Assembly (NCBI GenBank): GCA_965200685.1
Contig: OZ241379.1
Location: 4,216,001 to 4,280,000, forward strand
DNA: 64,000 nucleotides
Origin: Bin5 sp965200685
GTDB taxonomy: Bacteria; Chloroflexota; Anaerolineae; Caldilineales; Caldilineaceae
Direction of reading: 5' to 3'
Of the stretch, positions 8,658 through 22,143 are shown one piece after another. The notes beneath the pieces are model-generated. The model made no database searches. It was not told the origin of the DNA and worked only from the letters and a program-made list of their open reading frames with translations. The translations under genes and the position numbers were made by a program. How positions within the stretch are numbered: position 1 is the first letter of the stretch; each line of letters begins with the position of its first letter.

Positions 8658-9764
8658 TTGAAAACAAAAGCAGCCGTTGTGTATGAACATCATGCAGCCG
8701 TTGTTGTGGATGACCTGACATTGGACGATCCCAAAGAACAGGAGGTATTGTTGCGGATGGGTGCGAGCGGCGTATGTCATTCGGATCTATCGGTTGTGAA
8801 CGGCACCATCCCCTACGTCCCACCGGTCGCACTTGGGCATGAAGGGGCCGGCATCGTTGAACGCGTCGGCCCTGGCGTAGACTATGTCACGCCGGGGGAT
8901 CAGGTCATTCTGTCATTTATCACCTACTGTAGCGAGTGTGCCGTGTGTCAAATGGGCCGGGTGTGTCTTTGTACTGCCTATGCCACCCGCCAGGGCCACC
9001 TATTAGACGATACCTGTCGTCTGCATAATGCCCGCGGCCACGATATACCACAGATGTCCCGGATCGCGACTATGTCTGAACTCTCGGTTGTGCCCGAGCA
9101 GGCTTTGATCAAGATCGCCCCCGATTACCCCCTGGACAAAGCCGCGCTAGTCGGCTGCGGCGTGACAACCGGCCTTGGGGCTGTGTTGAATACAGCAGAT
9201 GTACAACCAGGCAATACCGTCGCGGTCATCGGCAGCGGTGGCGTAGGCCTCAATGTCGTGCAAGGCGCAGTCATTGCTGATGCGGCGCGCATTATTGCCG
9301 TAGACCGCTTTGAAACAAAATTAGATTTCGCCCGCCAATTCGGCGCAACCGATACAGTGAATGCCGCCCAAGTGGAGCCCGTGGAGGCTGTGTTGGAATT
9401 GACAGATGGCCTAGGTGTTGACTTTGCCTTTGAAGCGATTGGCAATTCCATGACGATCCAGCAAGCGTTTAACATGGTGCGTCCAGCCGGCACGGCTGTC
9501 GTAATCGGGATCGCACGCAACGAAGATATCGTCTCGGTTCCACCACAACTCTTGACCCGACACGAAAAGAAGCTGATCGGTTCCTTCTACGGCTCATCCC
9601 AACCCCGCCTTGATATGCCCAAATATCTACAACTCTATGATGAAGGCAAACTCATGCTAGACGAGCTGATCACACAGACGTATCGGCTTGAGCAGATTAA
9701 CGAAGCCTTTGCGGACATGGAAGCCGGCAAGAATGCCCGTGGTATCATTCTCTTTGATAGGTAG
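8658..9764 (+). CDS. Zinc-dependent alcohol dehydrogenase (MDR family)
   Basis: A medium-chain NAD(P)-dependent dehydrogenase. The catalytic zinc region is GVCHSD followed by GHEGAGIVERVG; the structural zinc loop has four cysteines in CSECAVCQMGRVCLC with the C-x2-C-x2-C-x7-C spacing. The Rossmann motif GSGGVGLNVVQGA binds the nucleotide. It most resembles class III-type AdhC proteins, but the natural alcohol or aldehyde cannot be told. The start is a TTG at 8658: AAGGAG lies six nt before it and the protein then begins in typical MDR fashion (KTKAAVVYE); an ATG at 8637 has no comparable site. Confidence 0.92.
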   Translation: MKTKAAVVYEHHAAVVVDDLTLDDPKEQEVLLRMGASGVCHSDLSVVNGTIPYVPPVALGHEGAGIVERVGPGVDYVTPGDQVILSFITYCSECAVCQMGRVCLCTAYATRQGHLLDDTCRLHNARGHDIPQMSRIATMSELSVVPEQALIKIAPDYPLDKAALVGCGVTTGLGAVLNTADVQPGNTVAVIGSGGVGLNVVQGAVIADAARIIAVDRFETKLDFARQFGATDTVNAAQVEPVEAVLELTDGLGVDFAFEAIGNSMTIQQAFNMVRPAGTAVVIGIARNEDIVSVPPQLLTRHEKKLIGSFYGSSQPRLDMPKYLQLYDEGKLMLDELITQTYRLEQINEAFADMEAGKNARGIILFDR

Positions 9765-9798
9765 TCATAATGTATCATTCTCTTTATAGGTACGTCAT
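9742..9798 (+). repeat. Tandem 27-bp duplication at the 3' end of the dehydrogenase gene
   Basis: The stretch 9742-9768, which includes the last codons and stop, is repeated at 9772-9798 with one base lost and one inserted (period 30 bp). Nothing else is evident in the 9765-9955 gap apart from the ribosome-binding site of the next gene. Confidence 0.85.
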
Positions 9799-9955
9799 GA
9801 TCTACAGACAACAGCCGAAAGGAGGAGAGACCGTTGCGGACGCCTTCTACGTTTCTGGTCGTTCGCTAAGCACGCAGAGTACAGATGCTGTGCTCATCAA
9901 CTGGCCGTGAACAGAGCCGCTAGACACGGCCCAACCGTATTACGAAGGAGACAAC

Positions 9956-11332
9956 ATGTCAGATTCACAAAACCGTACACTGAGCAGACGTGGATTTCTG
10001 CAGGCCATGGCCGTAGGTGCGGGTGGCAGCTTGCTGGCCGCCTGTGCTGTGCCACAACCGCCGGCCGCAGCCCCAGCCGGGGATGCAGCTATGCCCTCAG
10101 AAGAGCAGCTGCCCATCATCTACTGGTCTATGTTCGGCTTACAAGAGGCCGAACAGGCCCAGAACCAAGTCGAGCGCTTCAATGACGAGACGGGCGAGAA
10201 CGCGATTTTCATGTCGATTGGATGGGGCAATGTCACCCAGAAAGCACAGGTCGCCATTGAAGGCGGCAATCCGCCGGACATGGTCTCTCTGTGGTCCCAA
10301 GCCTATACCTGGGGCCCCCGTGGGCTGCTCCTGCCCTTAGAGGATTACGCGGAACGCGATGGGTTTGATGGCGAGGGCTGGTCGAAACCAGCCTGGGAAG
10401 CTCTTTGGTCCGACGGACATTTATGGGGGACAGGCCATACGCTCAATGTCTTTGGCCTACACCTCAATCAAATGCTCTATGAAGAGGCCGGCTTCAGTGC
10501 CGATAGCCCACCCCAAACCTTTGACGATCTGGACGTAATGGCGGAAAGCCTGACCGAGTGGGATGACAATGACAACCTGACTCGTCTCGGTTTTCTACCC
10601 TGGCTGCGCTCCGGTAACCTTTGGCACTGGGGATGGGCCAATGGTGCTCGCTTCTATGATGAGGACACGGACACGATTACCGCGGCCAGCGATGAACGGC
10701 TGCTGCAGACCCTGGAATGGTTTGTCTCGTATGCCCAGAAGTACGATATTGACAAGATCGACCGCTATGTATCCGGGTTCGGCAACAGAAGCTCATTGAC
10801 CGAGGATCCATGGTATGTTGATAAGATCGTGATGCAAATTGATGGCAGTTGGAAGCGAAGCTGGATCCCGCGTTACGCCCCAGAGCTAGACTACACGGTG
10901 GTCAAGTCGCCGTATGGGCCGGGGGGCACAGAGCCGACTAGCCTCGTTGAGATCGGTGCGATGTTCAACGTACCCAGAGGGTCCAAGAACCCCGAGGGCG
11001 GCTGGCAATTGGCGAAATTCATGGCCGGCAAACAACAACAGATCGAGTTTGGAAACCTCGTAGGCGACATTCCACCCCTGAACGAAGCAGCCCGAGATCC
11101 TGCATTCCTCAACAGCTTGCCGTACAATGAGTTGTTCGTGGAACTGACCGAGTCAGATGGCGGGCGGGCCTGGCCCCGCATCCCCGTTCTTGAACTCTAC
11201 AAGAACGAACTCCGACGATTGCAAGATGAGGCAATCCATGGCAAGGTGGACCCCCAGCAGGGTTTGGAAGAGATGAGCGCCAAAGTCCAGAAAGAGCTGA
11301 ATGATTTCCGCCAGCAGGTAGGCGGTAGCTAA
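9956..11332 (+). CDS. Sugar ABC transporter substrate-binding lipoprotein (Tat signal)
   Basis: A 458-residue extracellular binding protein of the CUT1/UgpB type. The N-terminus has a twin-arginine motif (SRRGFLQ) and then a lipobox LLAAC, so it is probably exported folded and lipid-anchored. The body holds the usual binding-protein features (GNPPDMVSLWSQ; MQIDGSWKRSW). AAGGAG lies before the ATG. It is the first gene of an operon with two permeases and a beta-galactosidase, which suggests a galactoside or related oligosaccharide as substrate (inference). No ATPase gene is present in the operon. Confidence 0.92.
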   Translation: MSDSQNRTLSRRGFLQAMAVGAGGSLLAACAVPQPPAAAPAGDAAMPSEEQLPIIYWSMFGLQEAEQAQNQVERFNDETGENAIFMSIGWGNVTQKAQVAIEGGNPPDMVSLWSQAYTWGPRGLLLPLEDYAERDGFDGEGWSKPAWEALWSDGHLWGTGHTLNVFGLHLNQMLYEEAGFSADSPPQTFDDLDVMAESLTEWDDNDNLTRLGFLPWLRSGNLWHWGWANGARFYDEDTDTITAASDERLLQTLEWFVSYAQKYDIDKIDRYVSGFGNRSSLTEDPWYVDKIVMQIDGSWKRSWIPRYAPELDYTVVKSPYGPGGTEPTSLVEIGAMFNVPRGSKNPEGGWQLAKFMAGKQQQIEFGNLVGDIPPLNEAARDPAFLNSLPYNELFVELTESDGGRAWPRIPVLELYKNELRRLQDEAIHGKVDPQQGLEEMSAKVQKELNDFRQQVGGS

Positions 11333-11340
11333 ACACCACA

Positions 11341-11384
11341 GGCGAGTGGCCTGTGCCCAAGAATTACAGCCACAGGCCACTGCC
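11341..11384 (+). other. Intergenic stem-loop between binding-protein and permease genes
   Basis: An 11-bp perfect inverted repeat (AGTGGCCTGTG at 11345-11355 with its complement at 11371-11381), extended by three more pairs across a bulged base. There is no U-run, so it is more likely an RNA-stabilising or processing element that lets the binding protein be made in excess over the permeases than a terminator. Confidence 0.7.
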
Positions 11385-11401
11385 CATTGGAATAGTCTGC
11401 C

Positions 11402-12304
11402 ATGATATTCGGATTGAGTCGGCAGGAGCGCAGGCGGTTGCGGGTCGGGCTGTTCTTTGCCCTCCCCTGGATCATCGGTTTTCTCAGTTTGACAGTCTAC
11501 CCGGTCATCGCCTCCTTCTACTATAGCCTCAACGTATACACTACCTTCGGCCAGCCCATGCAATGGGTCGGGTTTGCCAACTACATTGAATTGGGCAAAG
11601 ACGATCTCTTCTGGCAATCTCTCTACAATACCGCCTATATGGTAGTTCTCGGTGTGTCTTTCCACATCATAATCGCCATTGTCTTGGCTCTTTTGCTCAA
11701 TCAGAACTTACGCGGCGTTTCCATCTACCGCACTATCTATTATCTGCCCACAATCGTGCCGGTCGTGGCCACATCGGTTCTGTGGATGTGGGTCTTCAAC
11801 CCTGAATTTGGCCTGATCAATTCTGCCCTCAGCCTGCTAGGTATGCGCGGTCCAGGCTGGTTGACCGACCCGGCCCTGTCCAAGCCGTCCTTGATTATGA
11901 TGGGCGTTTGGACGATAGGGGGGACATTGATCATCTTTCTCGCGGGGCTGCAGGATATCCCGCAACATCTCTATGACGCGGCCATGATCGACGGGGCTGG
12001 CACTCTGCACCAAGTACGCCATGTTACCCTGCCCATGTTGTCGCCCGTCATCTTCTTCAATGTGATCATGGGTGTCATCCGCGGGTTCCAAATCTTCGCC
12101 GAGGCCTTTATCATGACACAGGGTGGCCCTCTAGATACGACTCTTTTCTACGCGCTCTATCTGTACCGCAACGCCTTTGAATACTTCAAGATGCCCTATG
12201 CTTCCGCGATGGCCTGGATCCTCTTTCTGGTCGTGATGGCCACGACACTGGTTATCTTCCGCAGCTCGGCCCGCTTTGTCTACTATGAAGGGGAAGAACG
12301 GTAA
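11402..12304 (+). CDS. Sugar ABC transporter permease (MalF/UgpA-like)
   Basis: A 300-residue integral membrane protein with about six transmembrane helices and the binding-protein-dependent transport signature near residue 195 (YDAAMIDGAGTLHQVRHVTLPML), the EAA loop that docks on the ATPase. It is 69 bp after the binding-protein gene, across the stem-loop, and 26 bp before the second permease. The substrate should be shared with the binding protein. Confidence 0.92.
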   Translation: MIFGLSRQERRRLRVGLFFALPWIIGFLSLTVYPVIASFYYSLNVYTTFGQPMQWVGFANYIELGKDDLFWQSLYNTAYMVVLGVSFHIIIAIVLALLLNQNLRGVSIYRTIYYLPTIVPVVATSVLWMWVFNPEFGLINSALSLLGMRGPGWLTDPALSKPSLIMMGVWTIGGTLIIFLAGLQDIPQHLYDAAMIDGAGTLHQVRHVTLPMLSPVIFFNVIMGVIRGFQIFAEAFIMTQGGPLDTTLFYALYLYRNAFEYFKMPYASAMAWILFLVVMATTLVIFRSSARFVYYEGEER

Positions 12305-12330
12305 ATGAAGAACCATAGGAACTGCACGTT

Positions 12331-13221
12331 ATGACGAAGAGCATGGAGCGGACAACTCCATTTCACGCCCAAGGGCTGCAGCGGATCCCCTGGTCGCAAC
12401 GTCAGGCCTATGGCCGCGCGGCCAGCCATGTAGCCCTCTCCATGGCCGGCCTTCTGTTCTTTCTGCCTTTCTTCTGGCTGATCTCAACCTCCCTGAAGGA
12501 GTTAGATCAGATCTTCACCTTGCCACCGATCTGGATCCCAGACCCTCTGCGCTGGCAGAACTATCCGGAAGCACTCGGGTACTTTCCTTTCCTCCTACAA
12601 CTGCGTAATACGCTGGTCATCGCGGTTTCGGCTGTGATGCTCACCCTCATATCAAGTGCCCTGGTTGCCTATAGCTTCTCCCGGCTGCGCTGGCATGGTC
12701 GAGATATCTTGTTCTTTGCCATGCTCTCAACAATGATGCTGCCCTACCAGGTCACGATGGTGCCCCTGTTTATCATCTTCCGTACAGTGGGCTGGGTCAA
12801 TACGCTTTTGCCGTTAATCGTTCCCCATGCCTTTGGGGTGCCGTTCTTTATCTTCCTGCTACGCCAGTTCTTCCTGAGCCTCCCCAGGGAGTTAGACGAC
12901 GCCGCCATTATTGATGGTTGCTCAGAACTCGGGGTACTGTGGCGCATCATCCTGCCCCTGTCCAAACCAGCCCTGGCCACGGTCGCTCTTTTTCAATTTT
13001 TGGGAAGTTGGAACGACTTCCTCGGGCCACTGATCTATCTGAACGATCCCAGCAAATATACGCTGTCCTTGGGCATTCAGGTTTTCGTCAGTACAGTCGG
13101 TGTCCAATGGGGCTGGATGATGGCGGTGACCACAGTGCTTACTGTTCCGGTCGTGGTCCTCTTCTTCTTCACGCAACGCACGTTCATCCAAGGCATTGCC
13201 CTGACCGGCATTAAGGGCTAA
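12331..13221 (+). CDS. Sugar ABC transporter permease (MalG/UgpE-like)
   Basis: A 296-residue membrane protein, the second half of the heterodimeric CUT1 channel. The EAA loop reads DDAAIIDGCSELGVLWRIILPLSKP, and the protein ends in ALTGIKG, the conserved short tail of MalG-type permeases. It lies between its partner permease and the GH42 gene. No dedicated ATPase is encoded, so a shared MsmX-type ATPase elsewhere is expected (inference). Confidence 0.93.
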   Translation: MTKSMERTTPFHAQGLQRIPWSQRQAYGRAASHVALSMAGLLFFLPFFWLISTSLKELDQIFTLPPIWIPDPLRWQNYPEALGYFPFLLQLRNTLVIAVSAVMLTLISSALVAYSFSRLRWHGRDILFFAMLSTMMLPYQVTMVPLFIIFRTVGWVNTLLPLIVPHAFGVPFFIFLLRQFFLSLPRELDDAAIIDGCSELGVLWRIILPLSKPALATVALFQFLGSWNDFLGPLIYLNDPSKYTLSLGIQVFVSTVGVQWGWMMAVTTVLTVPVVVLFFFTQRTFIQGIALTGIKG

Positions 13222-13246
13222 TCTTTTTCGATTCAGGAGGCTTACA

Positions 13247-15229
13247 GTGTCCAACCGCATTCTCATCGGGATTCACTATGAATATCCCTTCGGTGGTATG
13301 GCAACCCGCCCGGAATGGTTGCCCCAAGGTGAAGAGGACTGGTACCGGGATCTGGCGATGATCAAAGATACTGGCTTTGACTCCATTCGGATCCGCATCG
13401 GTCTGGACAGCAGTTTGGATGAAGTAGGCCGGCTGTTGGACATCTGCCAAAAGTTTGACCTCGGTGTCCTCTTTGGTTTCGCCACATTTTATGTCCATGA
13501 TAGCTTTTTTGAAGAGTTCCCCGATGCCAAGGTAATCGACCGCCAAGGGGTAGCCTATCCCATTGATCAGTATGATTACCGCTGGCAGCGCGCCTGTATC
13601 AACCATCCGGCGTACCGCCAACGGAGGGACCAGCTTGTGGCCGATTGCGCGGCGCGCTTCGGCTCCCATCCAGCTATCATTGATTGGGATGTCCACAATG
13701 AGCCGAGTATTGGACCAGGTGATCACTCCTGTTATAGCCCGCATACAGTGGCACGATATCGGCAAGACCTGGCCGCGCGCTTCTCCTCGATCACAGAGCT
13801 GAATCAACGCTGGGCAACCACGTTTCAGGATTTTGACGAAGTCGAACCGCCGACTGCAATCAATGCGGATGCCAACAGCTTCTGGCGGGATTGGCGGGAG
13901 TTCATCGCGCGCAATCTCAATGAGTTCCTGCTAGATGGCATCCGTATCATCAAGGAGAATGCGCCTGGGGTGCGGGTGAGCTTCAATTACACTTTCCCGT
14001 TCGGCATCCAACGCAACGGCCAGGATTGGTGGATCCTACCCCAACTGGACTATGCCTCGTCAAGCCACTATTGGGGGTCGGGCCCACGGACCGCAGCCGA
14101 AGCAGGTTCCCGCATCGCCCTCCTGAAGGCCCTAGCCCCCGACGCAGAGACATGGCTAACCGAATGCCAAGGAGGGCCGTTCCGCTCAGATATCCTCTGG
14201 CGGGGCAATCACATTGAAGCCGAGATGAGCCAAGTCTTCAGCTATGGCAGCCACGCGTTTTACTTCTATCGCTGGGACCCCCTGATGGCTGGCCCGGAAC
14301 CTTGGATCAACCATATGGTTGATGCGGATGAGTACGACACAGAGCGTCGTCTGGCCACCAAACGCACTATCGCCACTCTACGTCAACACGAAGATGTGAT
14401 CGCGAGCGGCCAGAATGTCCGGCCCCGGGTCGGCATCTATCTGACCCGGGAGATGGTCTGGGCTGCCAATGCGCGCCAAGCCCCCATAGAAGAGACCGTG
14501 GTCGGTCTCTACGGTCTCTTTCTGGATCTGGGCTATGAGGTCACCTTCGTCCCCCATACCTTTACCGCTGCCTGCGATCTAGCTGTGGTCGCCATCCCCT
14601 TCACATTGGGCATGGGCGCGGCCGAACAGCAAGCAGTGCAGGCCTATCTACGCCAAGGCGGCCAGGTGATCGCTGAACTGCCCATGACCAATCTGGAGGA
14701 CTGCCAGGCAGTAGGCCAGTGGTTAGGGCTGGAGTGCCGGCAGTGGATCCGTCCTATCTACTTCATCGCGGGCTGGAGTATGAACGATGCCGAGGGCCAC
14801 TTCGGCGGCTTCGCCTTTCATGATCAGGTGTTGTTGGATGGATTCCAGGGTCAGCCGCTTGCAACTTACCGGGACAGCGGCGAGCCAGCTTTGATCAGTG
14901 CCGGCCCAGAAGGCCGGCTGCTCGTCCCCACCTTCGCCCTAGGGCGGTCGTACTTCTCATCCCTCCACCGCGGGGTGCGTCGCTTGGTGCAAAGATGGCT
15001 GCCCTCCGATCTAGGGCCCGATATCGATATCCAAGGTATGCCTGAGGAGTATCGCTCGCTGGTAGAGGCCCGGCTCGTGGAAAGTGAACGGGGCAACCTG
15101 CTCTTCGTGATCAACCGCTCAGGTTATGATTGGGAAGTCAAAGTGACGCCGCGGGGATACCGGCCGCTTACAGTACAACTGCCCACACACGGCGCAACCC
15201 ACCGCTTTGTGTACAAAGCCGCAGGCTAG
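13247..15229 (+). CDS. GH42-type beta-galactosidase
   Basis: A 660-residue cytoplasmic glycoside hydrolase with no signal peptide. The acid/base glutamate lies in DWDVHNEPS near residue 150 and the probable nucleophile in WLTECQGGP near residue 308, as in GH42 (clan GH-A). A central alpha/beta trimerisation-like domain (GQVIAELPMTNLEDC) and a small beta C-terminal domain follow, matching family length. The start is a GTG at 13247 with AGGAGG six nt before it. As the last gene of the transporter operon it would cleave the imported galactoside or an arabinoside. Confidence 0.88.
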   Translation: MSNRILIGIHYEYPFGGMATRPEWLPQGEEDWYRDLAMIKDTGFDSIRIRIGLDSSLDEVGRLLDICQKFDLGVLFGFATFYVHDSFFEEFPDAKVIDRQGVAYPIDQYDYRWQRACINHPAYRQRRDQLVADCAARFGSHPAIIDWDVHNEPSIGPGDHSCYSPHTVARYRQDLAARFSSITELNQRWATTFQDFDEVEPPTAINADANSFWRDWREFIARNLNEFLLDGIRIIKENAPGVRVSFNYTFPFGIQRNGQDWWILPQLDYASSSHYWGSGPRTAAEAGSRIALLKALAPDAETWLTECQGGPFRSDILWRGNHIEAEMSQVFSYGSHAFYFYRWDPLMAGPEPWINHMVDADEYDTERRLATKRTIATLRQHEDVIASGQNVRPRVGIYLTREMVWAANARQAPIEETVVGLYGLFLDLGYEVTFVPHTFTAACDLAVVAIPFTLGMGAAEQQAVQAYLRQGGQVIAELPMTNLEDCQAVGQWLGLECRQWIRPIYFIAGWSMNDAEGHFGGFAFHDQVLLDGFQGQPLATYRDSGEPALISAGPEGRLLVPTFALGRSYFSSLHRGVRRLVQRWLPSDLGPDIDIQGMPEEYRSLVEARLVESERGNLLFVINRSGYDWEVKVTPRGYRPLTVQLPTHGATHRFVYKAAG

Positions 15230-15271
15230 TTACGTATTGTAATGTGGTATGCGTAGTGGTGTGATCAGAAT

Positions 15272-15300
15272 TTGTATTCTATCATGGTGCAAGGTACAAT
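15272..15300 (+). promoter_or_regulatory. Predicted promoter of the leucine-rich-repeat locus
   Basis: TTGTAT (15272-15277), a 17-nt spacer and TACAAT (15295-15300). Transcription would begin near 15307, about 28 nt before the leader ATG at 15335. Confidence 0.5.
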
Positions 15301-15334
15301 GATTGTGTACAGGAATCAGAAATAGGATATGATT

Positions 15335-15465
15335 ATGACCAACCAAAATCACAGTGTAGAGCTTGAAGGCGACGAACCGCAACTAGGCGTCCCTCATTCT
15401 CCTTACCCCCCCCCCCCCCCCCCCCCCCCCCGTACAAATGTTCTACATGGATGCGAGAAGTACCG

Positions 15466-15469
<4 letters not shown>
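15335..15469 (+). CDS. Short leader reading frame containing the poly-C tract
   Basis: A 44-codon frame starting at an ATG (15335) with AGGA seven nt upstream. It encodes a hydrophilic peptide, then eight prolines from the poly-C run, then twelve more residues. With 26 C residues, its TGA (15467-15469) overlaps the ATG of the large leucine-rich-repeat gene at 15466, giving an ATGA junction typical of translational coupling. One extra C would fuse it in frame to the large gene; one fewer would send it into a frame that ends at 15680. Whether the peptide itself has a role is unknown. A purely chance open frame is the main alternative. Confidence 0.5.
15406..15431 (+). repeat. Homopolymeric tract of 26 C residues
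   Basis: Twenty-six consecutive C between the leader ATG and the leucine-rich-repeat gene. Such tracts are highly slippage-prone. The exact length in the assembly may be unreliable. Confidence 0.97.
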
Positions 15470-19431
<3,962 letters not shown>

Positions 19432-19486
19432 GGTCTGTGCGGTGGGATTGTAAGTCACAGACAGGTCGCTGCTGACAGCCTTTGAG

Positions 19487-19520
19487 CCTGGCCGCATCCG
19501 AGGATGCGGCCAGGTTTTTT
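19487..19520 (+). terminator. Rho-independent terminator of the leucine-rich-repeat gene
   Basis: A perfect 13-bp stem (19487-19499 with 19502-19514) closed by a very short loop and followed by six T (19515-19520). It separates this gene from the convergent helicase gene. Confidence 0.93.
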
Positions 19521-19607
19521 GTTGTGGATAGAGACAGGTCATGACCACACGGAAGGCATGTGGAAGGCTTAACAGGTCAGGTACGGCGTACCATGGAGGC
19601 AGATTGT

Positions 19608-22040
19608 TTATTGTGCAGGAACAGGCAGGCCGATGACATCGAGTGCTCTCCAGATGGAGCATTCATTGACCCACTTCCGGCCCAGGGTATCTGGCAAAGC
19701 ACCCTTGGCCAGCATCTGCTCCGTCTCAAGACTGCAGCGGATCTCTACACTGAAGCTGTGGGGACGACGCCCGGCTTTGGCGATGCGTCCCCGCAGATTG
19801 CGTAGCCCTTCTAGCACGGCATGTATCTCCGCGGCCAAGCGGCTACCATTGTGCAGCACGCCGACCCCTTCGTCAGCTTTGCCATCCTGGAGGCGAGTCA
19901 GTTGCCAACACCAGCGGAACGTAGCATCCTTCTCTAGCGCAGAGACATTCAAGGAGAAATCTGCTTTGCTCTCCAGGGCCCCTTGGAAGAAATTGTGTAC
20001 ATCGTGAAAATTGCGACTGAAACGGGCCGGAGGCAGATTCCGCAGAACTTGACGACCATAGCCTTTGCTGGTCAAGCGATCATCTAAAATCGCCACAACA
20101 CCCCGATCTCCAGACCGTCGGATCAGACGGCCAAAGCCCTGCTTCAGAGCCAAGGTCATCAACGGCAACATATACTTGCTGAAACTACTGCCCGCCTCTA
20201 TTTCGTCCAGGGTCTCCATACGAGCACTGTGCAAGGGGTCGCTAGGCGTGGGAAAAGGCATCTTGTCCAGTACAACCAGACTCAGATCATCACCCGGTAG
20301 GTCGACACCTTCCCAAAAGGATTTTGTCGCCAACAGAACGCTGTACGGTGTTTCTCGAAACCAATCGAGCAGGGCAGTGCGCGGTACCTGCCCCTGGGCC
20401 TGCAGAGGCCAAATCACATCGGTCAGACGTTCATGCACCTGCTGTAATCCGCCCCAACTGGTAAAGAGACACAGCGCGCGGCCCCGACTTACATTGAGCA
20501 GCCGAGCTGTCTCCGCGGCCACTGCATCGTAGAAGTGGTCTTTTGCCCTCCAGTTGTAGGCGGGTAGGGCCGGTTGATAGAGTAGGGTCTGCTTTGGATA
20601 GTCGAAAACCGTGCTGGCGATGCGTTCAATCGGCTCATCTACCACGCCACAACGGCTTTTGAAGTACGCAAAGGTGCCATCTGTGGTCAGGGTGGCACTG
20701 GTGCAGATAACTGTACGGTCTTCCTCAGCGAAGAGAAAGTTCGTTAATGCCGCAGCCGGGTCAATCGGCGCGGCATGCAATCGCAAACGTACATGACGCT
20801 GACCACTGATCTTCTCCGCATAGCGGACGAACTGGTCATCCTGTGAATCTCTCGCGATAACCCGCAGCTTTTCGGACAAGGAGCCGAGCCCCTCTAGGGC
20901 TAGGTCGTAGTTGGCGGCAGCCTCTGACTCGGATTCGCTGCGTTGCGGCTGGCCTTCTTCCTCCGCCAGCTCGTAAGGATTGTCCCGGCGCATATCGTTC
21001 TGTAGTGCTTTCAGCCTATTCGCCAGTTTCTTCAGCTCTTCTAGTTCGGATTCAATGCGAAAGACGCTGTCGTCGGAGAGATGCTCCACCGCTGCAAAAG
21101 CCAAGCTGTTGTGAAAGCGTAGCTCTTGCAAACGATCTTCTTCTACATGTTCTTTGAAGAGAGAACGGCTGAAAAGCTGGTCCAACGCATAATCACTGAC
21201 CTCTACCTCCCAGACAGATGTGGCGGTGGTCTCCAAATGATGGGCTTCATCAATGATGTAAATTGAGGCTTCGGGTAGAAGCATGTGGCCCATCTCCCCC
21301 AATGCCAGCGCGTTGAGCAGCAGGTGATGATTGGTGATGATCACCTGGGCCTGCCGGGCTTTGTCCCGCATCTTGTTGACAAAACAGTTGTTCTCAAAGT
21401 GCCGACAGTTGCGGTGAATACAGTCGTCTGGGTAGCTGACGACTCGGGAGCGCAGGTCGCTCGTCAGGACAAAGGGCAGCTCCTCTATATCGCCAGTATC
21501 TGTGTGGGGCAACCACTCCCGCAAATAGGTTATCTGCTCATCTTCTCGATCAAATAGAACAAGCCGCTGCTGTTCGACGACCTCTTTTTCCCATTTAAGC
21601 GTGCAGACAAAGTTCGGGCGTCCTTTCACCACAACTGCATCAAAGGAGCGGTCCAACACTTTGCTCAGGAAGGGAATGTCCTTCTGGAAAAGCTGCGTTT
21701 GCAGAGATTTATTGGCAGTAGCCACGATGATTGTCCGCTCGCTGAGTAGCGCGGGGAGCAGGTACGCTATTGACTTGCCGGTACCGGTTGGGGCTTCGAC
21801 CAGGGCCGAACGCTTTTCAAGAATCGCCCGTTTGACGACCTCGGCCATCTCTAGTTGGCCGGGCCGAAATTCGTAACCGTATAGGGTTGTGGCCAGGGAG
21901 CCATCAACGCCGAACACTGCGGCCAGATCGGTCGTTTCCAGAAGAGAGGGCTCTTTTCTGTCATCGTAGCGGCCTCTTTCTTCCCCCACTTCATCGCAAG
22001 GCAGCTCGTCATCAGCATAGAGGATTTCAGAATGTTCCAT
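19608..22040 (-). CDS. DinG/Rad3-like ATP-dependent DNA helicase
   Basis: An 810-residue superfamily 2 helicase of the XPD/DinG branch. Walker A is APTGTGKS near residue 60, Walker B is DEAHH, and motif VI is QGFGRLIRRSGDRG. Between motifs I and II there are four cysteines (FVC, DDC, RNC and NNC), the arrangement that holds a [4Fe-4S] cluster in this family. It is expected to unwind forked DNA or R-loops during repair. The gene stands alone between a convergent terminator and the terminator of the upstream secreted-protein gene. Confidence 0.9.
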   Translation of the reverse strand: MEHSEILYADDELPCDEVGEERGRYDDRKEPSLLETTDLAAVFGVDGSLATTLYGYEFRPGQLEMAEVVKRAILEKRSALVEAPTGTGKSIAYLLPALLSERTIIVATANKSLQTQLFQKDIPFLSKVLDRSFDAVVVKGRPNFVCTLKWEKEVVEQQRLVLFDREDEQITYLREWLPHTDTGDIEELPFVLTSDLRSRVVSYPDDCIHRNCRHFENNCFVNKMRDKARQAQVIITNHHLLLNALALGEMGHMLLPEASIYIIDEAHHLETTATSVWEVEVSDYALDQLFSRSLFKEHVEEDRLQELRFHNSLAFAAVEHLSDDSVFRIESELEELKKLANRLKALQNDMRRDNPYELAEEEGQPQRSESESEAAANYDLALEGLGSLSEKLRVIARDSQDDQFVRYAEKISGQRHVRLRLHAAPIDPAAALTNFLFAEEDRTVICTSATLTTDGTFAYFKSRCGVVDEPIERIASTVFDYPKQTLLYQPALPAYNWRAKDHFYDAVAAETARLLNVSRGRALCLFTSWGGLQQVHERLTDVIWPLQAQGQVPRTALLDWFRETPYSVLLATKSFWEGVDLPGDDLSLVVLDKMPFPTPSDPLHSARMETLDEIEAGSSFSKYMLPLMTLALKQGFGRLIRRSGDRGVVAILDDRLTSKGYGRQVLRNLPPARFSRNFHDVHNFFQGALESKADFSLNVSALEKDATFRWCWQLTRLQDGKADEGVGVLHNGSRLAAEIHAVLEGLRNLRGRIAKAGRRPHSFSVEIRCSLETEQMLAKGALPDTLGRKWVNECSIWRALDVIGLPVPAQ

Positions 22041-22089
22041 ACAGATACAATAGCACAGGTGTGCGGATATAGCAAACTACGCAGGGCAT

Positions 22090-22125
22090 AAAAAACGCCC
22101 TCAGTCTGTTGCAGTGAGGGCGTTT
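22090..22125 (-). terminator. Rho-independent terminator after the LysM/fasciclin gene
   Basis: On the minus strand an 11-bp stem (22115-22125 with 22093-22103) and an 11-nt loop, ending in six T at 22095-22090. It lies just past the stop at 22144. Confidence 0.9.
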
Positions 22126-22143
22126 CTAGGTGGATCTCTGTAT

